In this document: positions 52,904-62,351 of the stretch, in pieces
How positions within the stretch are numbered: the first letter of the stretch is position 1
How the letters are laid out: each line of letters begins with the position of its first letter
DNA from: Rhodococcus sp. IEGM 1409
Lineage (GTDB): Bacteria; Actinomycetota; Actinomycetes; Mycobacteriales; Mycobacteriaceae
Assembly (NCBI RefSeq): GCF_030056735.1
Contig: NZ_JASHKN010000001.1
Location: 868,001-932,000, forward strand
Direction: 5' to 3'
Length of the DNA stretch: 64,000 bases
Translations under genes and position numbers: made by a program
Notes under the pieces: model-generated
Database searches by the model: none
Seen by the model: the letters and a program-made list of their open reading frames with translations, nothing else
What the model was told of the DNA's origin: nothing

Positions 52904-53752
52904 TCAGCGAGGGAACAGACGCCGAAGTCGTTTCGGTGCCGCGAAGGGTTGCCAGTTGTCGACGTCCTGCGCCAGTCGGTCGGCGACCGTCCACAACGCC
53001 GACGGGTTGTGGGTCAACCCCATGTGACTGCCTTGCACCGCAACGCTTTCCGATAGTCCGGACGTGGTTTCACAACATGCTTGCCACGGAACGATACCGT
53101 CATGCCTCGAGTAGAGAGACGTGGCAGGAACCGAAATGGGCGGTCCCTGTTCGGATTCGATGCCGTCGACCGGAGGCAGTATGGCGTGGTTACCGGACAA
53201 GCGAGAGTAGAGCGATCCGACTCTCGTCTGCTCCAGACTGGTGAGAGCGAAAGGACTTCCGAGCGTGACCACCTGACGCACCGAATCGGGCAGGTCCCTC
53301 GCCAACTTACGAGCATAGATACCGCCCAGACTCCAGCCGATCACCGACACCTTCTGCTCGTATCGATCTGCCACCTCAGCCAATGCGGCAGGCAATCCGT
53401 CGACCACCATCGCAGTCGGGCCGGTATTGACGCCTAGATTCCAGCCGTGAACCCTGTACCCGAGGAAACTCAGGTACGCCCTCAAGGCAAGAGTCGACAC
53501 GTCCGATGTCAGCAATCCGGGGAGAACGAGGACTGGGTGCCCGTCTCCACGCGGTGATCGAAGCAACCAAGGAGCCGCGAGAAGCAGTGATGCGATGTCG
53601 ACCAGTCCGCGCGTCGGCTCGCTCAGACACATCGCCAAAGATGGGGGACCCGGAACGAGTGGGTTGACTTCACGAATCAGCGCCGATCCCTGCGCCCATT
53701 CGAATTCAGTTTCCGCGAAATCAATCGCAGAGACTTCCGCAACTACGGACAC
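52904..53752 (-). CDS. Alpha/beta hydrolase (lipase-like)
   Basis: 282 residues from GTG 53752, preceded by CAGGAG. PVLVLPGLLTSDVSTLALRAYLSFLGYRVHGWNLGVN forms the first strands; nucleophile VIGWSLGGIYARKLA; SRHDGIVPW carries the acid and GSHMGLTHN the histidine. Resembles actinobacterial triacylglycerol-lipase-like and PGAP1-like hydrolases. A perfect hairpin (53787-53820) lies in its 5' leader. Confidence 0.85.
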   Translation of the reverse strand: MSVVAEVSAIDFAETEFEWAQGSALIREVNPLVPGPPSLAMCLSEPTRGLVDIASLLLAAPWLLRSPRGDGHPVLVLPGLLTSDVSTLALRAYLSFLGYRVHGWNLGVNTGPTAMVVDGLPAALAEVADRYEQKVSVIGWSLGGIYARKLARDLPDSVRQVVTLGSPFALTSLEQTRVGSLYSRLSGNHAILPPVDGIESEQGPPISVPATSLYSRHDGIVPWQACCETTSGLSESVAVQGSHMGLTHNPSALWTVADRLAQDVDNWQPFAAPKRLRRLFPR

Positions 53753-53786
53753 CTGTACTCCTGTCGGCCGGTGCCCTGATGGGGGC

Positions 53787-53820
53787 GGTTCCGCGGGCTG
53801 TGTGCTCAACCCGCGGAACC
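53787..53820. terminator. Perfect 11-bp hairpin in the leader of the lipase-like gene
   Basis: GGTTCCGCGGG (53787-53797) pairs with CCCGCGGAACC (53810-53820). It starts 35 bp upstream of the GTG on the minus strand. It could be a transcription attenuator, an mRNA stability element, or a terminator for leftward transcription. Confidence 0.45.
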
Positions 53821-54355
53821 TTGTCCTCGTCCACCACCGGTAGCGAACAGGACCCGTTCTGCCCACAGATTCGTGGCCAACTGCCTCTCGACCCCACAAA
53901 TGCTGTGTGATGCAGAACACTAGTTTTGGATACGTTGCATCTACGTTGCGTACATGTTTCGTACCGCCGAAGGAGAATCTCAATAGGTTTTGTCAAGCGC
54001 GGCCGTAGTCCGTTCCTCTCGGACGGAGCCGAGGGCTACGCAGGTCCGAAGGACTCCACCACGCCCGCGTTGAGCCAAGTCCGTCAAGGACGGCCGTCAT
54101 GTCGGGCACACTCCCGACGCGCGGCGAACTGTTCGTAGCGACGCTGGTTGACGGCGTCCGCCCGATCGGCGTTCTCGCTGGAGGCAGCAGATTCGAAGCG
54201 GTCGAACTCCTCATCGCACTCGAATAGATACCCGTCGCCCCGAAGTTATTCGAACGAAAGAGCGCACTGCGAGGGAGCATCTCGAGTTGAGGTTGGAGCA
54301 TCTGCTGCAACGAAATTCGGACATTCGCCGCAACTTGATCGTGGTACTCGTGTGG
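53821..54355. other. Gene-poor 535-bp region
   Basis: No convincing full gene. TACGTTGC occurs twice (53931-53938, 53942-53949), as an operator might. A 42-codon plus-strand ORF (54099-54227, starting MSGTLPTRGELFVATLVDG) and an overlapping minus-strand open stretch without a start codon both have coding-like composition, so part of this may be a gene remnant. No family recognised. Confidence 0.4.
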
Positions 54356-54970
54356 CTAGGCATCGGCTCCAGGGCATGGAAGGAGTCGTTTGAGTGCAAC
54401 GTCCAATGCGGCCACCGCCTCCAGTTCCCTGTCCTGGTCGTACAGCATCGTCAGCGCGAGACCGTCGCTCAGTGCAATCAGTGCATCGGCCGTAGCAGAA
54501 GATTCGACGTCTGCAGACAGAGCTCCTTCTCGCTGGCCCTGAGCGAGATACCCGGTGAGTGCTGTCCGAATTTCCTTGTCGACTGCGATAGCAGCTTCCG
54601 AATAGGACCGGTGCCCGATCGCTCGGACTGAAAATTCCGCCCAGATTCGGGTTTCCGCTCTTCGTTCGGGGTCGAGTGGAAGCGTGGCGAGCAACCAACT
54701 CCGTACTACGTCGACCAGGTCTCCGGTGCGATCGACTGAAAGCATCCTCGCTTGCACCCGTTCACCCACGAGTTGCATTGCGAATTCGAGCATTTCGTCC
54801 TTGGTGCGGAAGTACTTCTGGATTGCGCCGACGGAACAGCCGGCACGTTGAGCGACTGCTCGGATGTTTGCTCCTGCGAGGCCTTCGTCGGCGATCAATT
54901 CCAGCAGCATGTTTCCGACGTGTCGCCGTCGCGCGGTGGGGTCGTATGTTCGGGGCACAGTATCCAGCAT
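54356..54970 (-). CDS. TetR-family regulator with start inside its operator
   Basis: 204 residues from MLDTVPRTYDPTARRRHVGNMLLELIADEGLAGANIRAVAQRAGCSVGAIQKYFRTKDEML, then a TetR_C_6-like sensor region with RAIGHRSYSEAAIAVDKEI. The ATG at 54970 and the first four codons lie within a 46-bp inverted repeat, so the protein probably represses itself. A longer in-frame reading from 55048 has no support. Divergent from the DUF1707 gene. Confidence 0.88.
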   Translation of the reverse strand: MLDTVPRTYDPTARRRHVGNMLLELIADEGLAGANIRAVAQRAGCSVGAIQKYFRTKDEMLEFAMQLVGERVQARMLSVDRTGDLVDVVRSWLLATLPLDPERRAETRIWAEFSVRAIGHRSYSEAAIAVDKEIRTALTGYLAQGQREGALSADVESSATADALIALSDGLALTMLYDQDRELEAVAALDVALKRLLPCPGADA

Positions 54971-55002
54971 AGAATACGAATGTATTCTATGCTGGATACT
55001 GT
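54957..55002. promoter_or_regulatory. 46-bp perfect inverted repeat over the TetR start
   Basis: Two exact 21-bp arms (54957-54977 and 54982-55002) around GAAT. Inner halves read AGCATAGAATAC and GTATTCTATGCT. Because of the symmetry both strands carry TAGAAT 13 bp before an ATG followed by CTG GAT ACT GT; on the minus strand this is the TetR start, on the plus strand a mirror ATG at 54989 opens a 35-codon ORF. Confidence 0.85.
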
Positions 55003-55029
55003 CAGTTGCGACGAACGGAGTACGAAAAA

Positions 55030-55446
55030 ATGTCCGAATACACGCCAACTCGTCGAGCTACCGATACAGAGCGCCTCGACGCAACACGTCATCTGACGGA
55101 CGCCTTGACCAGGGGCGCCTTGGACGGCGAGGAATACCACGACCGGATCGAACTCGTCAACAGCGCTCGGTCGATCGACCAGGTCACAGCCACGCTGGTC
55201 GACCTACCTCCCTTGCTGCCCGCCTCCCCCGCGAGCGAGGAACGTAAGAGAGACGATCTACGAGAGTGGCTCAACGAGTGGCAGTACTGGCTGGGCGGTT
55301 CGGTGCTGATGGTTGGCATCTGGGGAGTGCAGAGTTTCATGGACGGATCTGCGATCAGATTCTGGCCGGGAGTTCCTATCGGAATATGGGCTGTCGTGCT
55401 GATCGCGTGCGTATTCTGGCCGAGCGACGACCACGAAAGTAGTTGA
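55030..55446 (+). CDS. DUF1707 (SHOCT-like) membrane protein
   Basis: 138 residues. The N-terminal ERLDATRHLTDALTRGALDGEEYHDRIELVNSARSIDQVTATLVDLP is a DUF1707 domain, followed by a membrane hairpin (WLGGSVLMVGIWGVQSF and VPIGIWAVVLIACVFWP). Start ATG 55030 with CGGAG about ten bases upstream. Control by the neighbouring TetR is likely from the shared palindrome. Confidence 0.85.
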   Translation: MSEYTPTRRATDTERLDATRHLTDALTRGALDGEEYHDRIELVNSARSIDQVTATLVDLPPLLPASPASEERKRDDLREWLNEWQYWLGGSVLMVGIWGVQSFMDGSAIRFWPGVPIGIWAVVLIACVFWPSDDHESS

Positions 55447-55465
55447 CCAGGAAAAGGTATCGACG

Positions 55466-56620
55466 CTACTCGGTGATCGCCCCGCTTGCGGCCGCTGCCA
55501 CAAGGTCCGGTCCCGGCTGGTAGACCGCGTTGTCGCGGAGCATCGCGCACAGCACATTCAACCGGCGCCGCGCCAACGCAAGAACCGCCTGCGTATGACG
55601 CTTCCCTTCCGCACGTTCCGATTGTAGAAGACCTGCGACTGCGCACTGTGCCGAAAACTGAGCTGCGCAGACAGATAGAACGCACGTAACAACCTGCGGT
55701 CGAATCGGCGCGACGATGAAGATTCCCACTGATCCGACCAGAATCACGCGGCATCGGCGGGCAAGGAGTTCGGCACCGAGCAACGGCCCGAGCCCAGGCA
55801 TCGATTCGATCACTTCCGCATGCCTGTGCCGACGGAACCGCTCCTCGATCGAGGAATCCAACTCCCGCAGTTCAACATTCAGATTCAAAATCTGATGCGC
55901 CAGCCTACCGACCGTCGATGCTGCGACATCTTGCCCGGCCACCCGCACCAACTGCATGTTTGCAGCCTCGATCGCAGCATCAGCAATCCGCGGGGCGTTG
56001 TATGCCTTCTTCTTCCGCAACCACGCTTCCAACTTCGCCCGGCCAATTTTCCGTAGTCCGTCGGGGGTTTGATAGCCGGTCAGCAGGATCAACCCGCCCG
56101 CGGAGTTTCGTACATCGAGAGCACGCTCGAGCGCCGGGAAATATCCGGTCAGCAGTGCTCGGAGCCGGTTGATTGCCCGGGTCCGATCTCGCATCAGATC
56201 CGTGCGACGAGAGGTCAGGATCTTCAACTCCACACTGATCTCATCGTCAACCCGCATCGGGTGCAAATCACGGCGCATCCGCGCCTGATCAGCAATGATC
56301 GCCGCATCTTTCGCATCGGTCTTGCTGTCACCGCGATAGCCAGTGGCGGCGTGGTAAACGATCCGGCCAGGCAAATACAACAACATCTGATCTCGGTCTG
56401 CGAGCAACGCAATCAGCAGTCCCGCACCGCCGCTGTTGAGGTCCACCACCCACTTCACCACGCCGCCACCGGACAACTCGAGGACATCGTCGACGAGCGT
56501 CGTCAGATCTGCTTCGTCGTTGGCGACCCGACGCGAGAGCAATCGCGTACCGTCACTGTCGATCACCACGCAGTGGTGATGTCCTTTACCTGCGTCTATA
56601 CCTGCCCAGAGTTGCCTCAT
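55466..56620 (-). mobile_element. IS110-family transposase, internally decayed
   Basis: 384 codons without a stop. N-terminal DEDD (RuvC-like) domain: LWAGIDAGKGHHHCVVID, WVVDLNSGGAGLLIALL, YRGDSKTDAKDAAIIADQARMRRDL. C-terminal Transposase_20 domain begins MPGLGPLLGAELLA and ends ERAEGKRHTQAVLALARRRLNVLCAML. Between them residues 288-334 (55619-55759) are scrambled: the expected PRDSGRISGNLHR lies in a second frame and LLRAFYLSAQLSFRHS in a third, and about 25 family residues before PRDSGR are missing. So a deletion and two single-base losses destroyed the catalytic-serine segment while leaving the frame open. Probably inactive. Confidence 0.88.
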
Positions 56621-57133
56621 GCGCTCCCCTTCGGTCGGTTGTCGAGTCGGCTGATAAGCCTGGTGGACGACCTCTCCGTCGTGTCCTTACACAGCGATAT
56701 CGTTCGCGTCTCTCAATGAGCGGTCGAGTCGTCGAGAACACCGGGCGGCCATTCTCCTTCAGCCATGCGCACAGCAAGGAAACAAACAGAACGCTTTTAC
56801 AGAACGGAGCGAAGCGGAGTTCTCTTCGGGGACACCGCAGGTGGCCGGGCAGCCGGGCAGGCGGATGCAGTGCATGATCCGACCGGTTTGAGTGCCGAGC
56901 CTTCACGCCCTAAACGGAAGCGGTAAGCAGCAATTCATTCATAACGCGGAGTTGTCGACAACATTTCGCATGGCTACGACGTCCTCGCGATGACAATGTC
57001 AGGACACTGGGGCGGACCTCGTCTGCGATGGGGCGATATAGGGGCCCGCGGGATCGCCGTTGGAGGTCGAGCGTGAACTCGACCAGCCGGTTGGGAAACC
57101 GTCATACAGCCTGCAGCGCGGGCAGTTTCCGCG
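56621..57133. other. Non-coding left end of the IS110 element and flank
   Basis: 513 bp upstream of the transposase with no convincing gene. In IS110-group elements the region before the transposase carries the promoter and the structured bridge RNA, so roughly the first 250-300 bp here are the candidate location. The exact element boundary could not be set. The remaining sequence up to the antiporter stop shows nothing I can name. Confidence 0.4.
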
Positions 57134-58420
57134 TTACTGAGCCTTACGACCTGTCGCGGGATCCGGCGAATCAGTGACCTCGTTCGATGAGGACTCGAGT
57201 GGATGGTGCCCTAGTCGGGGATGGTTTTTGCTCCATGCGGAGTAGCGGGCGGCCAGCGGCGCGGCAGTGACGCCGTGAACGAGGACTGACAATCCGATCG
57301 TGATGATCGCGGTGGTCAGGAGTATGTCCTCGTGCGGCAGTTCGCCAGGCTCCTCGAGTATCAAGATCACGAAAACTATGGTGGCCAGCCCACGCGGCCC
57401 GAACCAGCCGAGAAATGCGACGGTCGGAATCCTCGCGTGCAGGCCGACAAGTGAGATCGCCACCGGCACGAGCCGCACGACGGTCAGGCTGGCCACCGCA
57501 TAAACAAGCACCTGCCACGAGAGATGTCCGAGCGCCGGGCCGAGCATCAGCGCTCCGAAGACGGTGAAGGTCACCGAATTCGAGAGATCGCCGAGTTCCT
57601 CGATCAGATGCGAAACCTCCCCGCCCGCTCGTCGTCGGATCGTCCCGAACGTCAGACCTCCGATGAAAGCTGCGATGAAACCCGAACCTCCAACCGGAAC
57701 GGCCACGGTGTACGCAAGTGCGGCTGCGGCCACCGGCACGATCTGCCGCCACAAGGGATCGATGGTCCATCGTCGGGCGCCGAGCAAAATGACTGCTGCT
57801 GCGATCGCACCGATGACGAGTCCGGCCGCGGCGCCGTAACCGATCTGCTCGCCGACCAGGCGGAGTGCAGTTCCGCCCCCGATTGCGCCCGACTCGGCGC
57901 GGGCGATCGCGAAGACGATCAGGAACAACGGCACGCAGATACCGTCGTTGAGCCCGCTTTCGACATTGAGGCCCTGCCGTACCCGCGTCGGAAGACCGGG
58001 AAGGGTCACGACGGCCTTTCCGAGTGCAGCGTCGGTCGGCGCGAGAATGACCGCGAGCAGTAGCGCTTCTGGAACCGCGAAGTCGCCGAACACCAGCAGT
58101 GCGATTCCGAAACCTGCGGCAATGGTCAAAGGAAGACCTATGCCGAGGAGTCGGCGGGGGACGGCGATCTGCTGCCGTAGCGCGGAGAGGTCGACGCGGG
58201 ATGCGTCGACGAACAACACCAGTGCAAGGGTGACCTCGGCGAGTAGCTTGACCGTCTCTCCCGCGACGTCCGCCTCGATCAGTCCGGCCCCGCGCAGGCC
58301 GAGCAGCAGACCTGCAGCGGTGAAGATGATCGGCGCCGTGAGCGAAGTTCCGGCGACTCGCCCGGATATCGCGGAAAACGCAATCAGGATGGCCGCGATC
58401 GCAGGAACAGCCCAGGTCAT
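57134..58420 (-). CDS. CPA1-family cation:proton antiporter (NhaP-like)
   Basis: 428 residues, about 12 spans. LAPTDAALGKAVV and NVESGLNDGICVPLFLI contain the acidic transport-site residues of CPA1 exchangers (the ND pair in the sixth transmembrane region), and FGPRGLATIVFVILILEE is the downstream motif. Expected Na+ or K+/H+ exchange for pH and salt homeostasis. Cytoplasmic tail is short. Confidence 0.92.
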   Translation of the reverse strand: MTWAVPAIAAILIAFSAISGRVAGTSLTAPIIFTAAGLLLGLRGAGLIEADVAGETVKLLAEVTLALVLFVDASRVDLSALRQQIAVPRRLLGIGLPLTIAAGFGIALLVFGDFAVPEALLLAVILAPTDAALGKAVVTLPGLPTRVRQGLNVESGLNDGICVPLFLIVFAIARAESGAIGGGTALRLVGEQIGYGAAAGLVIGAIAAAVILLGARRWTIDPLWRQIVPVAAAALAYTVAVPVGGSGFIAAFIGGLTFGTIRRRAGGEVSHLIEELGDLSNSVTFTVFGALMLGPALGHLSWQVLVYAVASLTVVRLVPVAISLVGLHARIPTVAFLGWFGPRGLATIVFVILILEEPGELPHEDILLTTAIITIGLSVLVHGVTAAPLAARYSAWSKNHPRLGHHPLESSSNEVTDSPDPATGRKAQ

Positions 58421-58478
58421 AGCACCCCAACCGTCCCAGGCCGAGGAGGCAGCGTGCTATCCGCGGATACTGCCGGCG

Positions 58479-58513
58479 CTATCGTGTTTCGCGGTTTTGG
58501 TACAACACGATAG
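58479..58513. terminator. Hairpin between the DUF1254 gene and the antiporter gene
   Basis: CTATCGTGTT (58479-58488) pairs with AACACGATAG (58504-58513) around 15 bases. It lies 43 bp past the DUF1254 stop on the minus strand and may end that transcript; no T-run follows, so the call is tentative. Confidence 0.45.
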
Positions 58514-58555
58514 AGATCGCTCGACATGAGGGCACCTTCGCTCAACCAGCAGGTT

Positions 58556-60100
58556 TTACGTCGGTTCGATCTCGCTGGGGCGCCAACTCTTGTCGAAGTA
58601 CGTCGCCAACGGGCTGTACAGACGCAAGATCACGAAGAATCCTTTGTCCGGGTCACTTTGGATCCAGTTTCCGTCTCCGACACCGTCGGGTTGTTCGGGC
58701 CCGAAATACACGGTGGTTGTTCCATCGGAGTCGGCCACCGCCGACGGTGACGGGTAGCTTTGGCTGCCGACCCGAGGGAAGCGTTGAGGTGTCTGCAACA
58801 TCGACCGGGTTTGGTTGTCGTACAACGTTAACGACCAGAACCGGGCCGCAGGAATATCGGGCGGCAACGTCATCTTGTACGATTTCGCTCCATCGAAGTA
58901 GGCGTTGTCGGTGCCGGTGAAGGCGACCAGGTATTGCGATCCGATGCCGGTCAGTCGCATACACATCGCCGGGGAGATTCCGGTGTATCCGTAGAAGAAC
59001 AGCGTCCGCACGTTCAGTTTCTTCGCGCCGCCGGGCGGGACGGGATCGATGCCGTGCTCGGTGACCATCGGCGGCGGCGTCTCGAAGGTATATCCGCCGG
59101 GGAAGAGCATGTTGGTCCATGCCGAGTCCGGGTAGTACCGCACACCTTCCGACTCGCGGGCCTCGAATAACACTGCGCGGGCGCTCGCGTGGCCCACTGC
59201 GGCGGCCTCGTCCAGGATTGTGCGCATCCGCTTGTCCGGGGTGAAAGGTTGCCCCTTGACGATGCCGATTGCGGCCAACTGTCCCTGGGTTTCGGCGTCG
59301 GTGGCAGTGGCGGGTTCGTCCTGGACCATAGCGTTGAGCAGTTCGTAGAACCCGAAATCGGACGGTGGGATCGTGTTGAACGCTTTACCGCTGCCCTCGA
59401 CGAATCGCGTTTCGGGGATCTCGGCGGAAGTGCCGGGGGGAACCTTCCCCTCCAAAAGGGTTGCGACGCTGGTCCCGTACCCACCCGGCGTGTAGGGGTA
59501 GACCTTCAGTCGGTCCTTGATCACCGCGACCGTCGGCTTCGGATCGTTCTCCTGAAGGAATGACCGGCCGAGCATCAGGGCGCGGTTGGTGCCCGAATGT
59601 CCGACGTGGAATCCGCTGTCGGGCAAGGGGCCGTCGTAGTCGGGAGGTACGAGCAGGAATTTGCCGCCTTCACCGCGGTCGGGGCCGGGGAGACCGAAGT
59701 CGATGATCCAGTGGAACCACATGTCGTCGAAGATGCCCAGTGCCATCGGTGGTGTCTCGACCACCATCGGTCCGTTACCGAGATCGATGAACGCGATGTA
59801 GTAGACGGTGTCGGCGTTGGCGGTCAGGAAGAGAGATTGTGAGTCCATCAGTTCGGAGAAGATCAGGATCGAGTTGTCCTCGACACCGACGTCGAGGAGC
59901 CCTTTCCTGAGCGCCCGTGTCGAGGCACCCTGAAAGGCATTGAGGTAGACGTTCACCCCGTGAAGAAAGTCGAGATTGTCGTATAGATTCTCGACGGTCT
60001 CTTTCGAGGGCGCGCCGTCGGTGAACTCCATCGTGCCGAGCCTGGTCTTCAGACGGTCGGGCGCTGAGATCGAGTCCAAAACTTTCCGGTCGATGGACAT
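58556..60100 (-). CDS. DUF1254/DUF1214 domain protein
   Basis: 514 residues. DUF1254 in the first half (SQSLFLTANADTVYYIAFIDLGNGPMVVETPPMALGIFDDMWFHWI) and DUF1214 at the end (FWSLTLYDNQTRSMLQTPQRFPRVGSQS, GNWIQSDPDKGFFVILRLYSP). No signal peptide is seen, although many members are exported. Molecular function unknown; family members are often linked to stress or envelope genes, as here. Confidence 0.9.
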   Translation of the reverse strand: MSIDRKVLDSISAPDRLKTRLGTMEFTDGAPSKETVENLYDNLDFLHGVNVYLNAFQGASTRALRKGLLDVGVEDNSILIFSELMDSQSLFLTANADTVYYIAFIDLGNGPMVVETPPMALGIFDDMWFHWIIDFGLPGPDRGEGGKFLLVPPDYDGPLPDSGFHVGHSGTNRALMLGRSFLQENDPKPTVAVIKDRLKVYPYTPGGYGTSVATLLEGKVPPGTSAEIPETRFVEGSGKAFNTIPPSDFGFYELLNAMVQDEPATATDAETQGQLAAIGIVKGQPFTPDKRMRTILDEAAAVGHASARAVLFEARESEGVRYYPDSAWTNMLFPGGYTFETPPPMVTEHGIDPVPPGGAKKLNVRTLFFYGYTGISPAMCMRLTGIGSQYLVAFTGTDNAYFDGAKSYKMTLPPDIPAARFWSLTLYDNQTRSMLQTPQRFPRVGSQSYPSPSAVADSDGTTTVYFGPEQPDGVGDGNWIQSDPDKGFFVILRLYSPLATYFDKSWRPSEIEPT

Positions 60101-60287
60101 CTGACGGTTCCTTCCGTTCGCGATGACTCTCGTGAGGCGATCCCCAGCTCATCAACTCGAACTTTTCGCTGTCTCCAGTGAGGGTGCATCACCTGTCTCG
60201 GGTGAGTAGAGCCTGGAATCCGGATGGACGGCGCGCTGCCCAACCTGTCCGTGACGATTGCCGTCCGGGGTAGATCCACATCCGCCC

Positions 60288-60794
60288 CTACATTTCCTTC
60301 AATGCCTCCTCCAGGGCCTGGTCAATGTCCTTGGGGTCAATGCCGAGGTCCGCGGCGGTCTCCTTCTCGGCTCTGGTCACGGCCTTTCTGATTGCTTCCT
60401 TGACCTTTCCTTCGCCCACGACGACGAGGCCGGCTTGGCCGGGATCGATGAAGTTGCCCAGTTCCTTGACGTCCGACCGTGACATGCCCTTGGCGAGATG
60501 ACCGCTCACACCGCCGACGACACCGCCGAGAGCCGCCGTTGCGAGGACTGCGGGCGGGAAGATCAGGCCGAGCGCTGCACCAGCGGCAACACCACCCCAG
60601 GCGCCGTGTCGAGTAGCTGTCTCGTCCTTGTTCGCGTGCACTTTCCCGTTGGCGTCCTTGGTGACGACGGCTGCGTCATACGAGCCGACCAGGCCTCCCT
60701 CGTGCAGGTCCTTGACGACCTCGTAGTCGCTTCGGGCCGCATCCTCGTTCGGATACGTTGCGACGTAGACGAATGTTGCGTTGTTCTCACTCAT
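60288..60794 (-). CDS. DUF1269 family protein
   Basis: 168 residues: FVYVATYPNEDAARSDYEVVKDLHEGGLVGSYDAAVVTKDANGKVHANKDE, then a glycine/alanine-rich hydrophobic hairpin (GVAAGAALGLIFPPAVLATAALGGVVGGVSGHLAKGM) and a charged C-terminal domain. Start ATG 60794. The family's function is unknown; it may sit at the membrane. Confidence 0.88.
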   Translation of the reverse strand: MSENNATFVYVATYPNEDAARSDYEVVKDLHEGGLVGSYDAAVVTKDANGKVHANKDETATRHGAWGGVAAGAALGLIFPPAVLATAALGGVVGGVSGHLAKGMSRSDVKELGNFIDPGQAGLVVVGEGKVKEAIRKAVTRAEKETAADLGIDPKDIDQALEEALKEM

Positions 60795-61190
60795 GGTGAT
60801 TCTCGCTTCCGGCGTTCGCGCAGTCGGTCGACCACGAAATCCAGCCTGCCCAGCCGGGCGCCGGCCGGTCCTCACCCGTGCAGGATGATCTCGGGTCGCA
60901 GACTCATCGATCGACGGAGGATCGACCGTCGTCCCGGAAGGACCGGCTGGTGCAGGCGCGGTGCACCGTCTAGCGCAATCCATCGCCGGGGAGATGCGGC
61001 GGGGGTGCTCCCCTCATCTGCAACGGGTGAGACGGCATTGACTCGGAAATCCTAAACTCGAGCTCTCGAGAGACCGAAAGCCCTGTCCTCGGTCATGATT
61101 GCCGCGCCCGAGCGCCCTTTTGGGGGTTCGCATGACAGCCACCCCTGGCGTTCGATCGTTGCCGGTCAGCAACGACGAGAGTAGGTAGCG
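60795..61190. other. 396-bp intergenic region
   Basis: Divergent promoter region between the DUF1269 gene and the AI-2E-type transporter. No ORF on either strand looks coding, and no clear dyad was found. Confidence 0.5.
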
Positions 61191-62351
61191 ATGCACCCGG
61201 TATCCGCGTCGACGGCGAGCGTTCCCACATGGTCGATGCCGCGCGCGGTGATCGTGCTTCTCGGCGGGGCAAGCCTGATTGTCACCCTCGCCGGAATGAA
61301 AGTGTTCGCCGAGATCATCGGCCCGGTGTTTCTCGCGCTGATACTCACGGTTGCGGTGCAACCGATCCCGAACGCGCTGCGACGCCGCGGGTGGCCGGGA
61401 TGGCTCGTCCTGGTTGTCGCGATTCTGGCCGTGTGGGGGATTCTCCTGTTCCTCGTCCTCGCCCTGGTGTTCTCGATCGCGCAACTCTCGACGCTTCTTC
61501 CGGAGTACTCGGACAAGTTCGACGAACTCGTCGGCAACGTGCAGTCCGAGCTGCGATCGCACGGCATCGGCTCGGACCAAGTGCAGCAGATGTTCGCCAA
61601 TATCGACATGTCCAAGGTGAAGGACCTGCTCGCTTCGATTCTCCACAGCACACTCGCGGTGTTCTCGAACTTGTTCTTCGTGTTCGCCCTTCTGCTGTTC
61701 ATGTCCGTCGACGCGGCCACATACACGTGGCGGCTGAACACGCTGAATCGGACACGTCCGGACATTGCGTCGTCGTTCACGAACTTCGCGCACGGCACGC
61801 GTAGCTATCTCGCGGTTTCGACCTTCTTCGGGTTGATCGTCGCGATACTCGACGGGGGCGCGTTGTGGCTGATGGGGATCCCGTTGCCGATTCTGTGGGG
61901 GCTGCTCTCGTTCATCACCAACTACATTCCAAACGTAGGCTTCGTCATCGGCCTCATCCCGCCGGCACTGTTGGCCCTCCTCGACGGCGGTCCGGCATTG
62001 ATGTTCTGGGTCATCGTCGTATACAGCACGATCAACGTGATCATCCAATCGGTGATTCAACCCAAGTTCGTCGGCGACGCCGTCAATCTGACGGTGACGC
62101 TGACATTCCTCTCTCTGGTGTTGTGGTCATGGATCCTTGGTCCGCTGGGCGCGATCCTGGCAGTGCCGTTGACACTGTTCTGTAAAGCGATGCTGGTGGA
62201 TATCGATCCCGCGACGCGTGGGTTACAGGTTCTGATCACCAGCACGGTGAAACCCGATGACGGCTCACCGGCAGAAGACGACCCACCGGCAGAAGATGCA
62301 CCGGCCGAGCAGGCCGTTGTCGCAAAGCCGGATGACGAGGCAAACCCGTGA
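61191..62351 (+). CDS. AI-2E family transporter
   Basis: 386 residues, about eight spans in the AI-2E (TqsA/PerM) pattern: VFAEIIGPVFLALILTVAVQPIPNALRRRGWPGWLVLVVAIL, a soluble middle region LLPEYSDKFDELVGNVQSEL, then ILWGLLSFITNYIPNVGFVIGLIPPALLALLDGG and VIQPKFVGDAVNLTVTLTFLSLVLWSWILGPLGAILAVPLTL. The tail is acidic with repeated PAED/PAEQ. Substrate in actinobacteria unknown; signal-molecule export is only one family role. Confidence 0.9.
   Translation: MHPVSASTASVPTWSMPRAVIVLLGGASLIVTLAGMKVFAEIIGPVFLALILTVAVQPIPNALRRRGWPGWLVLVVAILAVWGILLFLVLALVFSIAQLSTLLPEYSDKFDELVGNVQSELRSHGIGSDQVQQMFANIDMSKVKDLLASILHSTLAVFSNLFFVFALLLFMSVDAATYTWRLNTLNRTRPDIASSFTNFAHGTRSYLAVSTFFGLIVAILDGGALWLMGIPLPILWGLLSFITNYIPNVGFVIGLIPPALLALLDGGPALMFWVIVVYSTINVIIQSVIQPKFVGDAVNLTVTLTFLSLVLWSWILGPLGAILAVPLTLFCKAMLVDIDPATRGLQVLITSTVKPDDGSPAEDDPPAEDAPAEQAVVAKPDDEANP

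Noticed and set aside
60498-61055. 185-codon plus-strand ORF
   Set aside because: Antisense to the DUF1269 gene and then low-complexity arginine-rich sequence.
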